From contig CAVZPO010000032.1 of NCBI GenBank assembly GCA_963777165.1, positions 24,838 to 88,837 of the forward strand: 64,000 nucleotides of DNA, given 5' to 3'. Both the position numbers and the translations under genes were made by a program. The notes beneath the pieces were generated by a model, which did not search any database, was not told the DNA's origin, and saw only the letters and a list, made by a program, of their open reading frames with translations. The DNA is from DYJB01 sp963777165. Its GTDB lineage: Bacteria > Chloroflexota > Anaerolineae > Anaerolineales > E44-bin32. Within the stretch, counting starts at the first letter, position 1. Each line of letters opens with the position of its first letter. Below, in pieces: positions 28,013 through 37,054 of the stretch.

Positions 28013-29153
28013 CGGGTCGCTGACCCGGGTCGATGCCATCCAGGCTGTGCCGGGCGCGTTCCGTCCACGAGTATTGGGCTGCATCTTTGCGCGCCTGCTC
28101 ACCGAGCATCGCCCGCCGCTCCGGGTGTGCGCTCAGATCATCGAGCGCCCGCACCCACGCATCGGCATCCTCCGGCGGCGCCAGGACGGCATTCGACTCG
28201 GAGAGCACCTCGCGAAACACGGGCAGATCGGAAGCCAGGATGGCGCGCCCGGCCGCCAGGTACTCGAAGGCCTTCATCGGGCTGGCAACGGCGCCGATGT
28301 CGCCGCCGCTGCTCCCGGCAATGTGGCGCTGGGATGGCATGACGAGCACATCGCATGCAGCCTGGTAGTGCGGCAGGTCGGCGTTGGCCACGAAACCCAT
28401 GAACTCGAGGTTGGCGGCGCCGGCGGACCGCGCTTCCTGGCGCCAGTGCTCCACCGCTGCCGGTTCGCCGCCCACCACGACGAAATGCATCCGCGGCCGG
28501 AGCAGCGCCAGCTTCAGCAACAGGTCGATCCCGCGCCCGGCGTACAAATGGCCGGTGTAGCCGATGGTCAGCGTCTCCGGCCAGCCAAGCCGGCGGCGCG
28601 CCTCGCGTGACTCCGGCAGATCCCGGTAGCGATCCAGGTCGACGCCCATCGGTGCCACTTGGACGAAGCCTGGGTGATCCGGGAGGGGATAGTTGGCCAC
28701 GATCTGATCGCGCAGCGAGGCCGTGATGGGCAGCAGTCGGCGCGCCCCGCGCCCTCGCAGGAAGGCACGAAATAGACCCGGGCCGAACCGGCCCTGGGGT
28801 TGCTCGTGCAATTCGAGAACGGTGGGAGCGCCAAGGGTTGAGGCGAGCGCGGCACTTTGAAGCGGCCACGCGTAACACAGTTCCATTCCCCAGGCACGAG
28901 CCCGGAGGAAGGAACGCAGGGCGTAGTCATAGCGGCGCAGCCACCGGACACCGCCGCACCAGTCAATACCGATCGGGCCGGCCACGCCGTAGCGTACGGC
29001 GAGTTCGGGCCACGCCCCCCCCGGTGCAGCGCCCGGCAGCCACAGGCGGACGGAGTGCCCGAGGTCCAGGAACGCCTGGCAGACCTTCATCACCTGGATC
29101 GAATTGGCGGTCCGGGACGGGACGCGAGCGGTCGAGAAGACTGCGATGCGCAT
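28005..29153 (-). CDS. family 4 glycosyltransferase
   Basis: 382-residue GT-B enzyme. The N-terminal domain opens MRIAVFSTARVPSRTANSIQ, the nucleotide-sugar glycine loop of GT4. VAPMGVDLDRYRDLPESREARRRLG is the interdomain motif, IGYTGHLYAGRGIDLLL the start of the donor domain, and SPMKAFEYLAAGRAILASDLP the E-x7-E-like donor site. It is cytoplasmic and soluble, and adds a sugar to the lipid-linked intermediate. It follows the Wzx-like flippase by six bases. Donor and acceptor cannot be told. Confidence 0.87.
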   Translation of the reverse strand: MRIAVFSTARVPSRTANSIQVMKVCQAFLDLGHSVRLWLPGAAPGGAWPELAVRYGVAGPIGIDWCGGVRWLRRYDYALRSFLRARAWGMELCYAWPLQSAALASTLGAPTVLELHEQPQGRFGPGLFRAFLRGRGARRLLPITASLRDQIVANYPLPDHPGFVQVAPMGVDLDRYRDLPESREARRRLGWPETLTIGYTGHLYAGRGIDLLLKLALLRPRMHFVVVGGEPAAVEHWRQEARSAGAANLEFMGFVANADLPHYQAACDVLVMPSQRHIAGSSGGDIGAVASPMKAFEYLAAGRAILASDLPVFREVLSESNAVLAPPEDADAWVRALDDLSAHPERRAMLGEQARKDAAQYSWTERARHSLDGIDPGQRPDG

Positions 29154-29159
29154 GGCGTC

Positions 29160-30527
29160 CTACTGCGCGGCGGGCCGCACCGCCGCCCGCGGGACCTCGT
29201 GCAGTCCCTTGCGTACCAGGATCAGCGAAGTCACGATCGAATAACCGCTCCACATCATCGCCATGCCCGGCGCCCCCAGCTTGGGTACGAGCAGGAGAAT
29301 CCCCAGGACCTGCAGCAGGCCGACGATCAGGTAGGTGCGCGTCGGGTAGGTCGCATGCCCGAGGGCGTGCAGCAGAATGCGGGTCCAGTAGAACACGTTG
29401 ACCACCAGGACACCGGCCAGCAGCAGGACCATCGCCGGGTAGGCCGCGCCGAACTCCGGGCCGTACCACGACAGGAACCACGGCCCGAGGACGGTCAGGC
29501 CGAGGCAGGCCGGCACGGCCCAGATCGAAGCGATCAGGCTCCCGGTGCGCAGCAGGTGGCGCACATTCTCCCACTGGTGGGCGGCGGCTTCGCGGGCCAG
29601 TTCACGATAGGTCGTGCCGATCAGCGGATCGATGGGCACGAAGATCACATTGATGAAGGTGCGCGCCGCCTTGTAGTAGCCGACGTGGACGGGGGAGCTC
29701 AGCAGGCCCACCCACAGAATATCGCTATCACGCGTGACCAGGTTGATGGTGGCGCTGGCGTTGGTGCTCACGGCGAACTTCGCCAGCTCGCGGGCGTGTC
29801 CACGCAGCACGCCCAGCGGCGTTAGCCACCAGCGGCCCCCCCACACGCGCGCCGCCTCCAAGGCCGCCGCCAGCGTGATCGACAGGGCCCACGCCGCCTT
29901 GCCGATCAGGTAAGCCAGGACGATGGACTCGAGCCCCCCGTGCACGGCGAACGCGCTGGCGATGAGCAAGAGGGTCAGCAGGCTCTGCGCGACGGTGAAC
30001 GCCGCGATCAGCCGGAACCGGTTCAGGTACTGGAGCAGCGCCGTCGAGCTCTCCGCCATCAGGTTCGCCAACAGCACCAATCCGTAGAGGGCGAACAGGC
30101 CGGCCGCGGCGGGATCCTTCGTCAGATAGCGCGCCGCCAGGGGTGAGAGAAGGACGACCAGCGCGTACGCCAGGACCGAGCTCAGCATCTCGGTCAGGCC
30201 GGCCGCTTTGAAGACCGCCATCGCCCGCCGTGGATCGTCTTCGGCACTGAACTTGCCGACGTAGCGGATCACGAGCTCGCCCATTCTGAACGAGGTCAGG
30301 CGATTGATATTGCTGGCGAAGACGGTGATCGTGCCGAGAACGCCGTAGCCGGCGACGCCCAATAGCCGGGCGGCCATCAGCGTTTGCACGAAGGACAGCG
30401 CTGCCGAGGCCGTGTTGGCGCTCAGGATGTATCCGGAGTTTCGCAGCACGCGCTGCACGAGCGGGCTGTGGACGAACCGATCGGGTGCCGTACGCAGGGG
30501 GAAGACGGGAGGCCACGGGACGGGCAT
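29160..30527 (-). CDS. polysaccharide flippase, Wzx/MOP superfamily
   Basis: 455 residues with twelve or more predicted membrane helices spread over the whole length. The N-terminal SGYILSANTASAALSFVQTLMAARLLGVAGYGVLG is the usual opening of Wzx-like proteins, and the internal LVTRDSDILWVGLLSSPVHVGYY marks the start of the second bundle. It would flip an undecaprenyl-linked oligosaccharide across the membrane. With the separate Wzm/Wzt exporter at 9469-11594, the window therefore has two export routes. No gene symbol is assigned because the family is highly divergent. Confidence 0.85.
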   Translation of the reverse strand: MPVPWPPVFPLRTAPDRFVHSPLVQRVLRNSGYILSANTASAALSFVQTLMAARLLGVAGYGVLGTITVFASNINRLTSFRMGELVIRYVGKFSAEDDPRRAMAVFKAAGLTEMLSSVLAYALVVLLSPLAARYLTKDPAAAGLFALYGLVLLANLMAESSTALLQYLNRFRLIAAFTVAQSLLTLLLIASAFAVHGGLESIVLAYLIGKAAWALSITLAAALEAARVWGGRWWLTPLGVLRGHARELAKFAVSTNASATINLVTRDSDILWVGLLSSPVHVGYYKAARTFINVIFVPIDPLIGTTYRELAREAAAHQWENVRHLLRTGSLIASIWAVPACLGLTVLGPWFLSWYGPEFGAAYPAMVLLLAGVLVVNVFYWTRILLHALGHATYPTRTYLIVGLLQVLGILLLVPKLGAPGMAMMWSGYSIVTSLILVRKGLHEVPRAAVRPAAQ

Positions 30528-30533
30528 GGTCGC

Positions 30534-31511
30534 CTAGTCGCTGGTGGCGATGCTGCTTGCCCAGCCGCGCTCGGCGCGGTACCAGTCCAGGCAGGCGCGT
30601 AGTCCGACCTCCAGGTCGACGCGGGGTTCCCAGCCGAGAAGCGTTCCTGCTTTGCTGATGTCGGCCCACGTGGCGCGTACGTCTCCGGGGGCCTCCGGCC
30701 GCGTGTCGATCATGGCGCGCTTGCCGGTCAGCTGCTCGATGGTCTCCAGCAACGTGCTCAAGGCGATCGGGTGATCGCTGCCCAGGTTGATGACCTCGAA
30801 GCCCAGCGGCCGGAGCGCGGCCAACGTGCCGCGCACGATGTCGTCGACGTAGGTGAAATCGCGCTCCTGCTGGCCGTCGCCGTAGAGCACGACCGGCCGT
30901 CCTTCCTCCACCCACTGGATGAAGCGGAAGATGCTCATCTCCGGGCGGCCGGCCGGGCCGAAGACCGTGAAGTAGCGCAGGATGGTGACATCCAGTCCAT
31001 GCAGCGCGTGGAAGCTGTGGCACAGCAGCTCCGCCGCGCCCTTGGTGGCGGCGTAGGGCGAGAGCGGGCGGCTGATATCGGCGTCTTCACGGAAGGGGCG
31101 TGCGTTGTGCGCACCGTACAGGCTGGAGGTCGAGGCCTGCACGAACTTCGGGATGGCGTGCGCGCGGCATAACTCGAGCAGATGCAGCGCGCCCAGCATG
31201 TTCGTGCGGGCATAGAGCTCAGGGAGGCGAACGCTGGCGCGCACGCCGGCGCGGGCAGCGAGGTTGATCACCGCCTCGAATGGGCCAAGCCCGGCCAAGG
31301 GCGCTAGTGCCTCGGCGTCCGAGATGTCAAGGCGCTGAAAGTCGAACGATGGATGCGTCGTCAGGCGCTGCAGACGCCAATCCTTCAGGCGCGGGTCGTA
31401 GGCATCGTTCAGGTTGTCGACGCCGACGACCTGATCGCCGCGCGCCAGCAGCGCCGCCGCCACTTGCGCCCCGATGAAACCGGCAGCGCCGGTCAGCAGA
31501 TAGCGCGCCAC
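30534..31511 (-). CDS. NAD-dependent sugar-nucleotide epimerase (UDP-glucuronate/galactose 4-epimerase type)
   Basis: 325-residue extended short-chain dehydrogenase with GAAGFIGAQVA near the N-terminus, STSSLYGAHN, and the catalytic Tyr/Lys in SPYAATKGAAELL. RYFTVFGPAGRPEMSIFRFI is typical of UDP-glucuronate 4-epimerases. The GTG at 31511 overlaps the dehydrogenase stop by one base (TAGTG) and gives the expected N-terminus, VARYLLTGAAG. Coupling to the UDP-sugar 6-dehydrogenase suggests it epimerises a UDP-uronic acid, for example a GlcNAcA/GalNAcA type. The exact sugar is inferred. Confidence 0.87.
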   Translation of the reverse strand: MARYLLTGAAGFIGAQVAAALLARGDQVVGVDNLNDAYDPRLKDWRLQRLTTHPSFDFQRLDISDAEALAPLAGLGPFEAVINLAARAGVRASVRLPELYARTNMLGALHLLELCRAHAIPKFVQASTSSLYGAHNARPFREDADISRPLSPYAATKGAAELLCHSFHALHGLDVTILRYFTVFGPAGRPEMSIFRFIQWVEEGRPVVLYGDGQQERDFTYVDDIVRGTLAALRPLGFEVINLGSDHPIALSTLLETIEQLTGKRAMIDTRPEAPGDVRATWADISKAGTLLGWEPRVDLEVGLRACLDWYRAERGWASSIATSD

Positions 31512-32848
31512 TACAGCCTCGTCACCTTGGGGTCGTGCACGCCGGCGGACGCCAGCGCGTTGCGGCTGTCGAAGATCAGCGACGCCTGACGGGCGACGGC
31601 GGCATAGTCGATCGCCGAGTGATCGGTGACCACGACCACGCAATCGGCGTCGCGCGCCGCCGCCAACAGGTCCGGAACCGACGTCAGCTCCCAGCCTTCG
31701 TGCTCCAGGCTGGGGACATACGGATCGTAGTAGCTCACCCGGGCACCCTTGGCGAGCAGCAGGCCGATGACATCGAGCGCCGGCGACTCGCGCAGGTCGG
31801 AGACGTCCGGCTTGTAGGCCACGCCCAGCACGAGCAGCGAAGCCCCGTGCAGCGCCTTAGCGTGCGCGTTGAGCAGGTCCTGGACGCGCTGCACGACGTA
31901 ACGCGGCATGTTGGTATTGATCTCGCTGGCCAGGTCGATCATCCGAGCGTTGTACTTGAGGCTCTTCAACTTCCAGGACAGGTAGAGCGGGTCAATCGGG
32001 ATGCAGTGTCCACCCAGCCCCGGCCCTGGCGTGAACTTCATGAACCCGAACGGCTTGGTCGCCGCCGCCTGGATCACTTCCCAGACGTCGACGCCCAGTC
32101 GCTCGCACATCAGCGCCATCTCGTTGACCAGGGCGATGTTCACCGCCCGAAAGGTGTTCTCCAGCAGCTTGGTCATCTCGGCGACCTCGGCCGTCGAGAC
32201 CGTCACGATGTTCTTCATCGCCGGCGCGTACATCGCCGCCGCTGCCGCCGTGCACGCCGGCGTAATGCCGCCGATCACCTTGGGCGTGTTCTCCGTCGTC
32301 CAGTCCTTGCGGCCGGGATCGACGCGTTCCGGGGAAAACGCCAGGAAGACATCCGTCCCGACTTTGAGCCCGCCGGATTCCATCTCGGGCAGCAGCATCT
32401 CACGCGTGGTCCCCGGGTAGGTGGTCGACTCGAGGATGACCAGCATGCCGGGGTGCAGTGCGGGGCGCAGCGCCTGCATGGCCGAGAGGATGAAGGACAG
32501 ATCGGGGTCTCCGGTCTTGCGCAGGGGCGTGGGCACGCAAATGCTGACCCCGTCCGCCGAAGCCAGAGCCTCGAACGACGAGCTGGCGGTCAGCCTCCCG
32601 GCGTGGACCAGCGGCGCAACGTCTGCCGACGGCACGTCCTCGATGTAGCTCTCCCCGCGCCCCAACGTCTGCACTTTGGACTCGTCCAGGTCGACGCCGA
32701 GGACGTGCAATCCGGCCTTGGCCAGGGCGACCGCCAGGGGCAGGCCGACGTAGCCCAGGCCGATGACGCCGACGCGCGCCTGGCGCGTCTCGAAGCGTCG
32801 GATCAATTCCTGGGCAGCGGGCGGCAGCGAAGCCGTGTCCGACATCAT
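31511..32848 (-). CDS. UDP-N-acetyl-hexosamine 6-dehydrogenase (WbpA/WecC type)
   Basis: 445 residues. GVIGLGYVGLPLAV (NAD loop, about 27-40), FSPERVDPG (171-179) and the catalytic Cys282 in GGHCIPIDP are all present. The later GVAYKPDVSDLRESPAL is the UDP-binding domain motif. FSPERVDPG and GLGGHCIPIDPLYL are closer to UDP-GlcNAc and UDP-ManNAc dehydrogenases than to UDP-glucose dehydrogenase. It oxidises C6 to a carboxylate with two NAD, giving an acidic sugar for the polymer. It starts 27 bases after the uracil-DNA glycosylase stop. Confidence 0.9.
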   Translation of the reverse strand: MMSDTASLPPAAQELIRRFETRQARVGVIGLGYVGLPLAVALAKAGLHVLGVDLDESKVQTLGRGESYIEDVPSADVAPLVHAGRLTASSSFEALASADGVSICVPTPLRKTGDPDLSFILSAMQALRPALHPGMLVILESTTYPGTTREMLLPEMESGGLKVGTDVFLAFSPERVDPGRKDWTTENTPKVIGGITPACTAAAAAMYAPAMKNIVTVSTAEVAEMTKLLENTFRAVNIALVNEMALMCERLGVDVWEVIQAAATKPFGFMKFTPGPGLGGHCIPIDPLYLSWKLKSLKYNARMIDLASEINTNMPRYVVQRVQDLLNAHAKALHGASLLVLGVAYKPDVSDLRESPALDVIGLLLAKGARVSYYDPYVPSLEHEGWELTSVPDLLAAARDADCVVVVTDHSAIDYAAVARQASLIFDSRNALASAGVHDPKVTRL

Positions 32849-32875
32849 CTCTCGTCCTTCTCTCGACCCTCGGGA

Positions 32876-33493
32876 CTAGAACAGGTTGAGCTGTTGAGGC
32901 GGCTCGGCCGCCTCCGGATCCGCCGGCGCCGCGGGCGCCGCACGCTGGATCAGCGCCGGCAGCTTCGCGAAGTCAGCTTCGATCTCGCGGCGCAGCGAAG
33001 GCTGGTGTAGCGCCGCCGCCGGGTGATACATGGCCACGACCAGCCGCCCGTTCAACATGCGCGCCTGGCCGTGAATGTCGCTGATGCGGGAGTTGGGGAA
33101 AAAGCGCGCCATCGAGAATCGCCCCAACGTGACGATCACCCTCGGCTGGATCGCCTGGATCTGGCGTTCGAGAAACGCGGCGCAGGCCTGGATCTCCTCC
33201 GGGAGCGGGTCGCGATTTCCCGGGGGCCGGCACTTGACCACATTGCCGATGAACACCTGCTCCCGGCGCAGCCCGATGCCGGCCAGCAACTCTTCCAGGT
33301 ACTTGCCGGCGGCACCGACGAACGGGCGCCCCTGCTCATTCTCGTGGAATCCCGGCCCTTCCCCGATGAACATCAGCTCGGAGGTCGCCGGTCCTTCCCC
33401 GGGAACGGCGTTCTTGCGCGACTGGTGGAGCTTGCAGGCCACACAGACCCGAACTTCCGTGGCCACGGCGCGCAGTTCGTCGTCCGGATTCAC
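32876..33493 (-). CDS. family 4 (type 4) uracil-DNA glycosylase, Fe-S
   Basis: 205 residues. Four cysteines, C17, C20, C88 and C104, match the 4Fe-4S ligands of family-4 enzymes. Motif A is GEGPGFHENEQGRPFVG and motif B MYHPAAAL. Members remove uracil from DNA as the first step of base-excision repair in the cytoplasm. The C-terminal tail after residue 185 is Pro/Ala-rich and ends QLNLF, which resembles a beta-clamp or PCNA-interacting tail; that reading is inference. The GTG at 33493 overlaps the rimI stop (GTGA). Confidence 0.92.
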   Translation of the reverse strand: MNPDDELRAVATEVRVCVACKLHQSRKNAVPGEGPATSELMFIGEGPGFHENEQGRPFVGAAGKYLEELLAGIGLRREQVFIGNVVKCRPPGNRDPLPEEIQACAAFLERQIQAIQPRVIVTLGRFSMARFFPNSRISDIHGQARMLNGRLVVAMYHPAAALHQPSLRREIEADFAKLPALIQRAAPAAPADPEAAEPPQQLNLF

Positions 33494-33999
33494 TCCGCAC
33501 CTCCCCTGGACCGCGTCCTCCCGGCGGACAAGCCGGTCAGGGTCATCAGCAACGCATCCTCTTGATTGTCCCGGTAGTACGCCCGCCGGCGGCCGACCAG
33601 GTCGTACCCGTGTTTGCGGTACAGCGCCAGGGCAGCGCTATTGGACGGCCGCACCTCGAGCGTCGACAGCTCGGCCCCCTGGCGGCGAGCGTGCTCGAGG
33701 CCAGCCAGCAGCAGCCGTTCGCCGATCCCTTGGCCGCGCACGTCGGGATGGACGGCCAATGTGGAGATGTGCATCTCGTCCACCAGCAGCCAGTATCCGA
33801 GGTAGCCTACCACTCGCGCCCCGCCCCCCCAGGCCATCGCCGCCACGATCAGATGGGCGGCGTCATTCTCAGTCAGCTCGAAGCGGAAGCTCCGCTCCGG
33901 CCAGGGCAAGGCGAAGGACAGTCGGTCGATCTCCAGCACGGAGGGAAGATCGTCCAACGTCATCGGTCGGACGGCGATCTGAAGGGCGACGGCGCTCAC
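33490..33999 (-). CDS. rimI: ribosomal-protein S18 alanine N-acetyltransferase-like GNAT
   Basis: 169-residue GNAT acetyltransferase. The acetyl-CoA loop is VHPDVRGQGIGERLL, and the C-terminal LEVRPSNSAALALYRKHGYDLVGRRRAYYRDNQEDALLM is the RimI signature, with the Asn and Tyr residues expected. It acetylates an N-terminal amine, in the best-known case ribosomal protein S18. It overlaps tsaB by four bases; the tsaE-tsaB-rimI order is common in bacteria and supports the assignment. Confidence 0.88.
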   Translation of the reverse strand: MSAVALQIAVRPMTLDDLPSVLEIDRLSFALPWPERSFRFELTENDAAHLIVAAMAWGGGARVVGYLGYWLLVDEMHISTLAVHPDVRGQGIGERLLLAGLEHARRQGAELSTLEVRPSNSAALALYRKHGYDLVGRRRAYYRDNQEDALLMTLTGLSAGRTRSRGGAE

Positions 34000-34661
34000 A
34001 GGGAGGGCTCGCTCGGAGTCCGCAGATAGACCGGGACGACATCGGCGGGTTGGGTGTCCCAGCCGGACCGTAGCTTATGCCAGGCAATCTCGGCCAGCAC
34101 CCCGGGCCGGCGGACACAAAGCGCCGGCGGCGCCAGCCGCGCCTGAGGGTGATTGGCGAGGACCTCCCGGCCATCCTCATCCAGTTCACCACACACGTAG
34201 GTCGGTGACGCCAGGCGGTCGCGCAACTCCGGCCAGGCCATCACTTCGGGTTCGGAGGTCGCTTGCCAGGCGGTGGCCTTCCATTTGTACCACACTCCGG
34301 CGACGCGCCCGCGCCCGGCGCGCAGCAGCGCGAGCATCGGTTCGTCCCGTCGAGGCTGTCCCCAGGCCAGGATATCGAGGGTGGGGATTCCGACCAGCGG
34401 GATGTGGTGGGCAAGCGCCAGTCCCTTGGCGAACGCTAACCCGATCCGCAGACCGGTGAACGATCCCGGGCCGATCGCGACCGCCACGGCACTCAACTGG
34501 CGCGGCTTGACATCCACACGCCTGAGCGTCAGGGCGACCTCGGGAGCAAGTTCGGATGTCTGACGCCGGCCTCCAACCCAGGAACACTCCGAGAGGATGG
34601 TCTGGCCATCATGGAGTGCGATCCCCACCAGGTGGGTGGCGGTGTCGAGCGCCAGCAGCAT
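33996..34661 (-). CDS. tsaB: tRNA threonylcarbamoyladenosine biosynthesis protein TsaB
   Basis: 221 residues, the usual TsaB length, with an ASKHA fold. It opens MLLALDTATHLVGIAL; IGPGSFTGLRIGLAFAKGLAL (about 63-83) is the conserved TsaB motif. TsaB is the partner of TsaD in t6A formation on ANN-decoding tRNAs. tsaD itself is not in the window, but tsaE lies directly upstream and tsaC at 51319-51949. Two bases separate tsaE and tsaB. Confidence 0.93.
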   Translation of the reverse strand: MLLALDTATHLVGIALHDGQTILSECSWVGGRRQTSELAPEVALTLRRVDVKPRQLSAVAVAIGPGSFTGLRIGLAFAKGLALAHHIPLVGIPTLDILAWGQPRRDEPMLALLRAGRGRVAGVWYKWKATAWQATSEPEVMAWPELRDRLASPTYVCGELDEDGREVLANHPQARLAPPALCVRRPGVLAEIAWHKLRSGWDTQPADVVPVYLRTPSEPSL

Positions 34662-34663
34662 GC

Positions 34664-35161
34664 TCAGCCCCCGAAGGCCGCTTTGCGGAATGCGCGCAAG
34701 AGCGCTTCGCTGCGCGCTCCGCGTCCATCCAGCTGCAGGGCACGCCGCGACTCATCCACCCAGCGCAGGCGCACCCACAATCCGTGCGGCGGGAGCAAGG
34801 AGCCCACCCGCTCCGGCCACTCAATCAGCAACGGGCCTCCATCCTCGATCATCTCCTGCAATCCCAGCGAGACTGCCTCGGCCGGCGCCTCCAATCGGAA
34901 CGCATCGAAATGGAACAGGCGCGCTTCATCGGCGCGGCGGTACTCGTTGACCAGGACAAACGTCGGGCTGGTAACCGGGTCGAGGGAGCCCCACCCGCGG
35001 GCGACCCCCTGAGCGAAGGTCGTCTTGCCCGCCCCGAGGTCCCCCGCCAGCAGAACGAGGTCGCCCGGCTTGAGCAGCTCGCCCAGCCGGACGCCCAGCC
35101 GCCGGGTTTGCTCGGGGCTGTGGCTGACGAAATCGAGGCTGTGCTCATCCAAGATAGGCAT
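34664..35161 (-). CDS. tsaE: tRNA threonylcarbamoyladenosine biosynthesis ATPase TsaE
   Basis: 165-residue P-loop ATPase. Walker A is GDLGAGKTT (40-48), SPTFVLVNEY follows as switch I, then HFDAFRL, and LLIEWPERV is the Walker B-like strand of TsaE. It drives the TsaB-TsaD complex. It is the first gene of a tsaE-tsaB-rimI-udg unit that may read through into the UDP-sugar dehydrogenase. A TATAAT lies 12-17 bases upstream of the ATG on the minus strand. Confidence 0.93.
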   Translation of the reverse strand: MPILDEHSLDFVSHSPEQTRRLGVRLGELLKPGDLVLLAGDLGAGKTTFAQGVARGWGSLDPVTSPTFVLVNEYRRADEARLFHFDAFRLEAPAEAVSLGLQEMIEDGGPLLIEWPERVGSLLPPHGLWVRLRWVDESRRALQLDGRGARSEALLRAFRKAAFGG

Positions 35162-35172
35162 GGGCGTTCGGC

Positions 35173-35178
35173 ATTATA
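35173..35178 (-). promoter_or_regulatory. candidate -10 box for the tsaE operon
   Basis: Perfect TATAAT on the minus strand, 12 bases from the tsaE start codon. The resulting transcript would have an almost absent 5' leader. No good -35 hexamer is visible 16-18 bases upstream. Confidence 0.45.
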
Positions 35179-35250
35179 CGTCCGGCACCTGCGGCCCACA
35201 ACCGGGAAAGCCGCTTTGCCGCGCGCGGCGTCCGTGTTACCATCCTGCCG

Positions 35251-35979
35251 ATGCTTGTCCTGGTCATCTCCGACATCCATGCCAACCTGACGGCGCTCGA
35301 CCGAGTCCTGGAGGACGCGCGTTCCTTCGACGCCGTCTGGTGCCTGGGTGACCTGGTCGGGTACGGGCCGGATCCCAACGAGTGCATCGCCCGCGTCCGA
35401 CAGCTTCCGCAGCTGACGTGCCTGATCGGCAATCATGATCTGGCTGCCCTGGGCAGCATCCCGCTGCATCGCTTCAATACGGATGCCAGCGCCTCGGTGT
35501 CCTGGACACGCGACCACCTCTCGGAGGCCAGCACCGCGTACCTGCAGACGCTGAAGGCCAAGACCAGCGCCCCGCCGTTCACGCTGGCGCACGGCAGCCC
35601 GCGGCAAGAGGTGTGGGAGTACATCCTGGATCACCACAGCGCCGATCGCAACTTCGACGTGCTCGAGACGGACTACTGCCTGGTGGGTCACTCCCACTTG
35701 CCGATCGCCTTCGTGCGCTACCCGGGTGAGAGTTACTGCCTGCCGGTGCAGCTCCCCGTCGGCGTCCCGATGAGCCTCACCCCGCGCATGATCCTCAACC
35801 CCGGGTCGGTCGGGCAGCCGCGGGACCTGGATCCGCGGGCAGCGTACGCGCTGCTCGATCTGGACTCGATGTCATGGGAACCGCGCCGGGTGGCTTACGA
35901 AGTGGCCGGTGTCCAGGAGCGGATTCTCGAGGCGGGCCTCCCCGAGCGCCAGGCGATCCGCCTGGTGGGCGGCTGGTGA
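35251..35979 (+). CDS. metallophosphoesterase (YfcE/MJ0936-like)
   Basis: 242 residues. The calcineurin-like metal motifs are complete: SDIHAN (D-x-H), GDLVGYGPDP (G-D), GNHD (G-N-H-D), LAHGSP and GHSH. The group hydrolyses phosphodiesters, often cyclic nucleotides, with two metal ions in the cytoplasm. It is transcribed away from tsaE and is followed after 67 bases by the DUF4349 lipoprotein gene. The physiological substrate is unknown. Confidence 0.88.
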   Translation: MLVLVISDIHANLTALDRVLEDARSFDAVWCLGDLVGYGPDPNECIARVRQLPQLTCLIGNHDLAALGSIPLHRFNTDASASVSWTRDHLSEASTAYLQTLKAKTSAPPFTLAHGSPRQEVWEYILDHHSADRNFDVLETDYCLVGHSHLPIAFVRYPGESYCLPVQLPVGVPMSLTPRMILNPGSVGQPRDLDPRAAYALLDLDSMSWEPRRVAYEVAGVQERILEAGLPERQAIRLVGGW

Positions 35980-36046
35980 GGGGAACCGTGCGCCCGCCGA
36001 GAGCGTCTACCTGGACAGACGAACGTGTCCCCGTGGAGGAGATCCC

Positions 36047-36982
36047 ATGAAACGCCGCATCGCATTCGTGTCTCTGGCCATTGTCGCCGTCCTGCTCGGG
36101 GCGTGCGGCGCCGCGTCGCCGACGCTTCGGTCGTCGGACAATCTTCCCGGTGCCTTCGGCGGTGCCGCGCCTGAGATCGCCGTCGAGCCGATGGCCGCCG
36201 ACTCCAGTGTGGCGGCCCCGAGGGAAGCCGGCGGCACCGTCTACTCCGGCGAACCCGTCAGCCAGGATCGCCTGGTGATCCGTAACGCGAATCTCACGCT
36301 GGTCGTCACGGATCCGACCGCCTCGGTGAAGTCGATCACCCGGATGGCGGAGGACATGGGCGGCTTCGTCGTCTCGTCCTATCTGTATGAGACCGCCCTG
36401 GGCAACGGGGATAGTACCGCCACCCAGGGGACGATCACGGTCCGCGTGCCGGCCGATCGCCTGGACGAGGCGCTGCAAACCATCAAGGCCGACGTGATCG
36501 AAGTCCGCTCGGAGAACATCAGCGGGGAGGACGTCACCCAGCAGTATGTCGACCTGCAGTCCCGCCTGCGAAACCTGGAAGCGGCCGAAGCGCAGCTGCA
36601 GGAGATCATGGGCTCTGCCACCACGACCGAAGATGTGATGATGGTCTTCAACCAGCTGGTGCAGGTGCGGGGGGAGATCGAGAGCGTCAAAGGCCAGATG
36701 CAGTACTTCGAGCAGTCGGCGCGCCTCTCGGCCGTCACCGTCGAGCTGATCGCCGATGCCGCCGCGCAGCCGCTGGAGATCGCCGGATGGCGTCCCGAAG
36801 GGACGGCCAAGGCTGCCGTCGAGACCCTGATCCGGACGCTGCAGTTCCTGGCCGATGCAGGCATCTGGGCCGTGATCTGTGTCGTCCCGATCGGCGTGAT
36901 CCTCGGACTGCCGGCCTACTTCGTGATCCGCGCCCTCCGCCGGCGCCGGAAGGTGACCAAAGCAAAGACCGCGGAAGCTTAG
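36047..36982 (+). CDS. DUF4349 domain lipoprotein
   Basis: 311 residues. A signal peptide ends in the lipobox LLGAC with Cys20, so the protein is probably lipid-anchored outside the membrane. The DUF4349 domain spans about residues 75-300: RLVIRNANLTLVV, VPADRLDEAL and SENISGEDVTQQYVDLQSRLRNLEAAE, the last leading into a coiled-coil of about 60 residues. A C-terminal helix (about 275-298) and a basic tail RRRRKVTK complete the topology. The ATG at 36047 follows a GGAGGA ribosome site. An intrinsic terminator follows. The function of the family is unknown. Confidence 0.88.
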   Translation: MKRRIAFVSLAIVAVLLGACGAASPTLRSSDNLPGAFGGAAPEIAVEPMAADSSVAAPREAGGTVYSGEPVSQDRLVIRNANLTLVVTDPTASVKSITRMAEDMGGFVVSSYLYETALGNGDSTATQGTITVRVPADRLDEALQTIKADVIEVRSENISGEDVTQQYVDLQSRLRNLEAAEAQLQEIMGSATTTEDVMMVFNQLVQVRGEIESVKGQMQYFEQSARLSAVTVELIADAAAQPLEIAGWRPEGTAKAAVETLIRTLQFLADAGIWAVICVVPIGVILGLPAYFVIRALRRRRKVTKAKTAEA

Positions 36983-37001
36983 CAAGCCGGATCGCATGCC
37001 A

Positions 37002-37031
37002 GAAGGGCGCAGGAAATCCTGCGCCCTTTTT
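37002..37031 (+). terminator. rho-independent terminator after the DUF4349 gene
   Basis: A GC-rich stem (AAGGGCGCAGG pairing with CCTGCGCCCTT, loop AAAT) ends in a T run at 37027-37031. It lies 20 bases after the plus-strand stop, between converging genes. Confidence 0.85.
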
Positions 37032-37054
37032 GATTCACACCAACAACCGTTGGG

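Noticed and set aside
35173..35250. Possible -35/-10 for the phosphoesterase gene (TTGCCG and TACCAT)
   Set aside because: Too weak to report as a feature.
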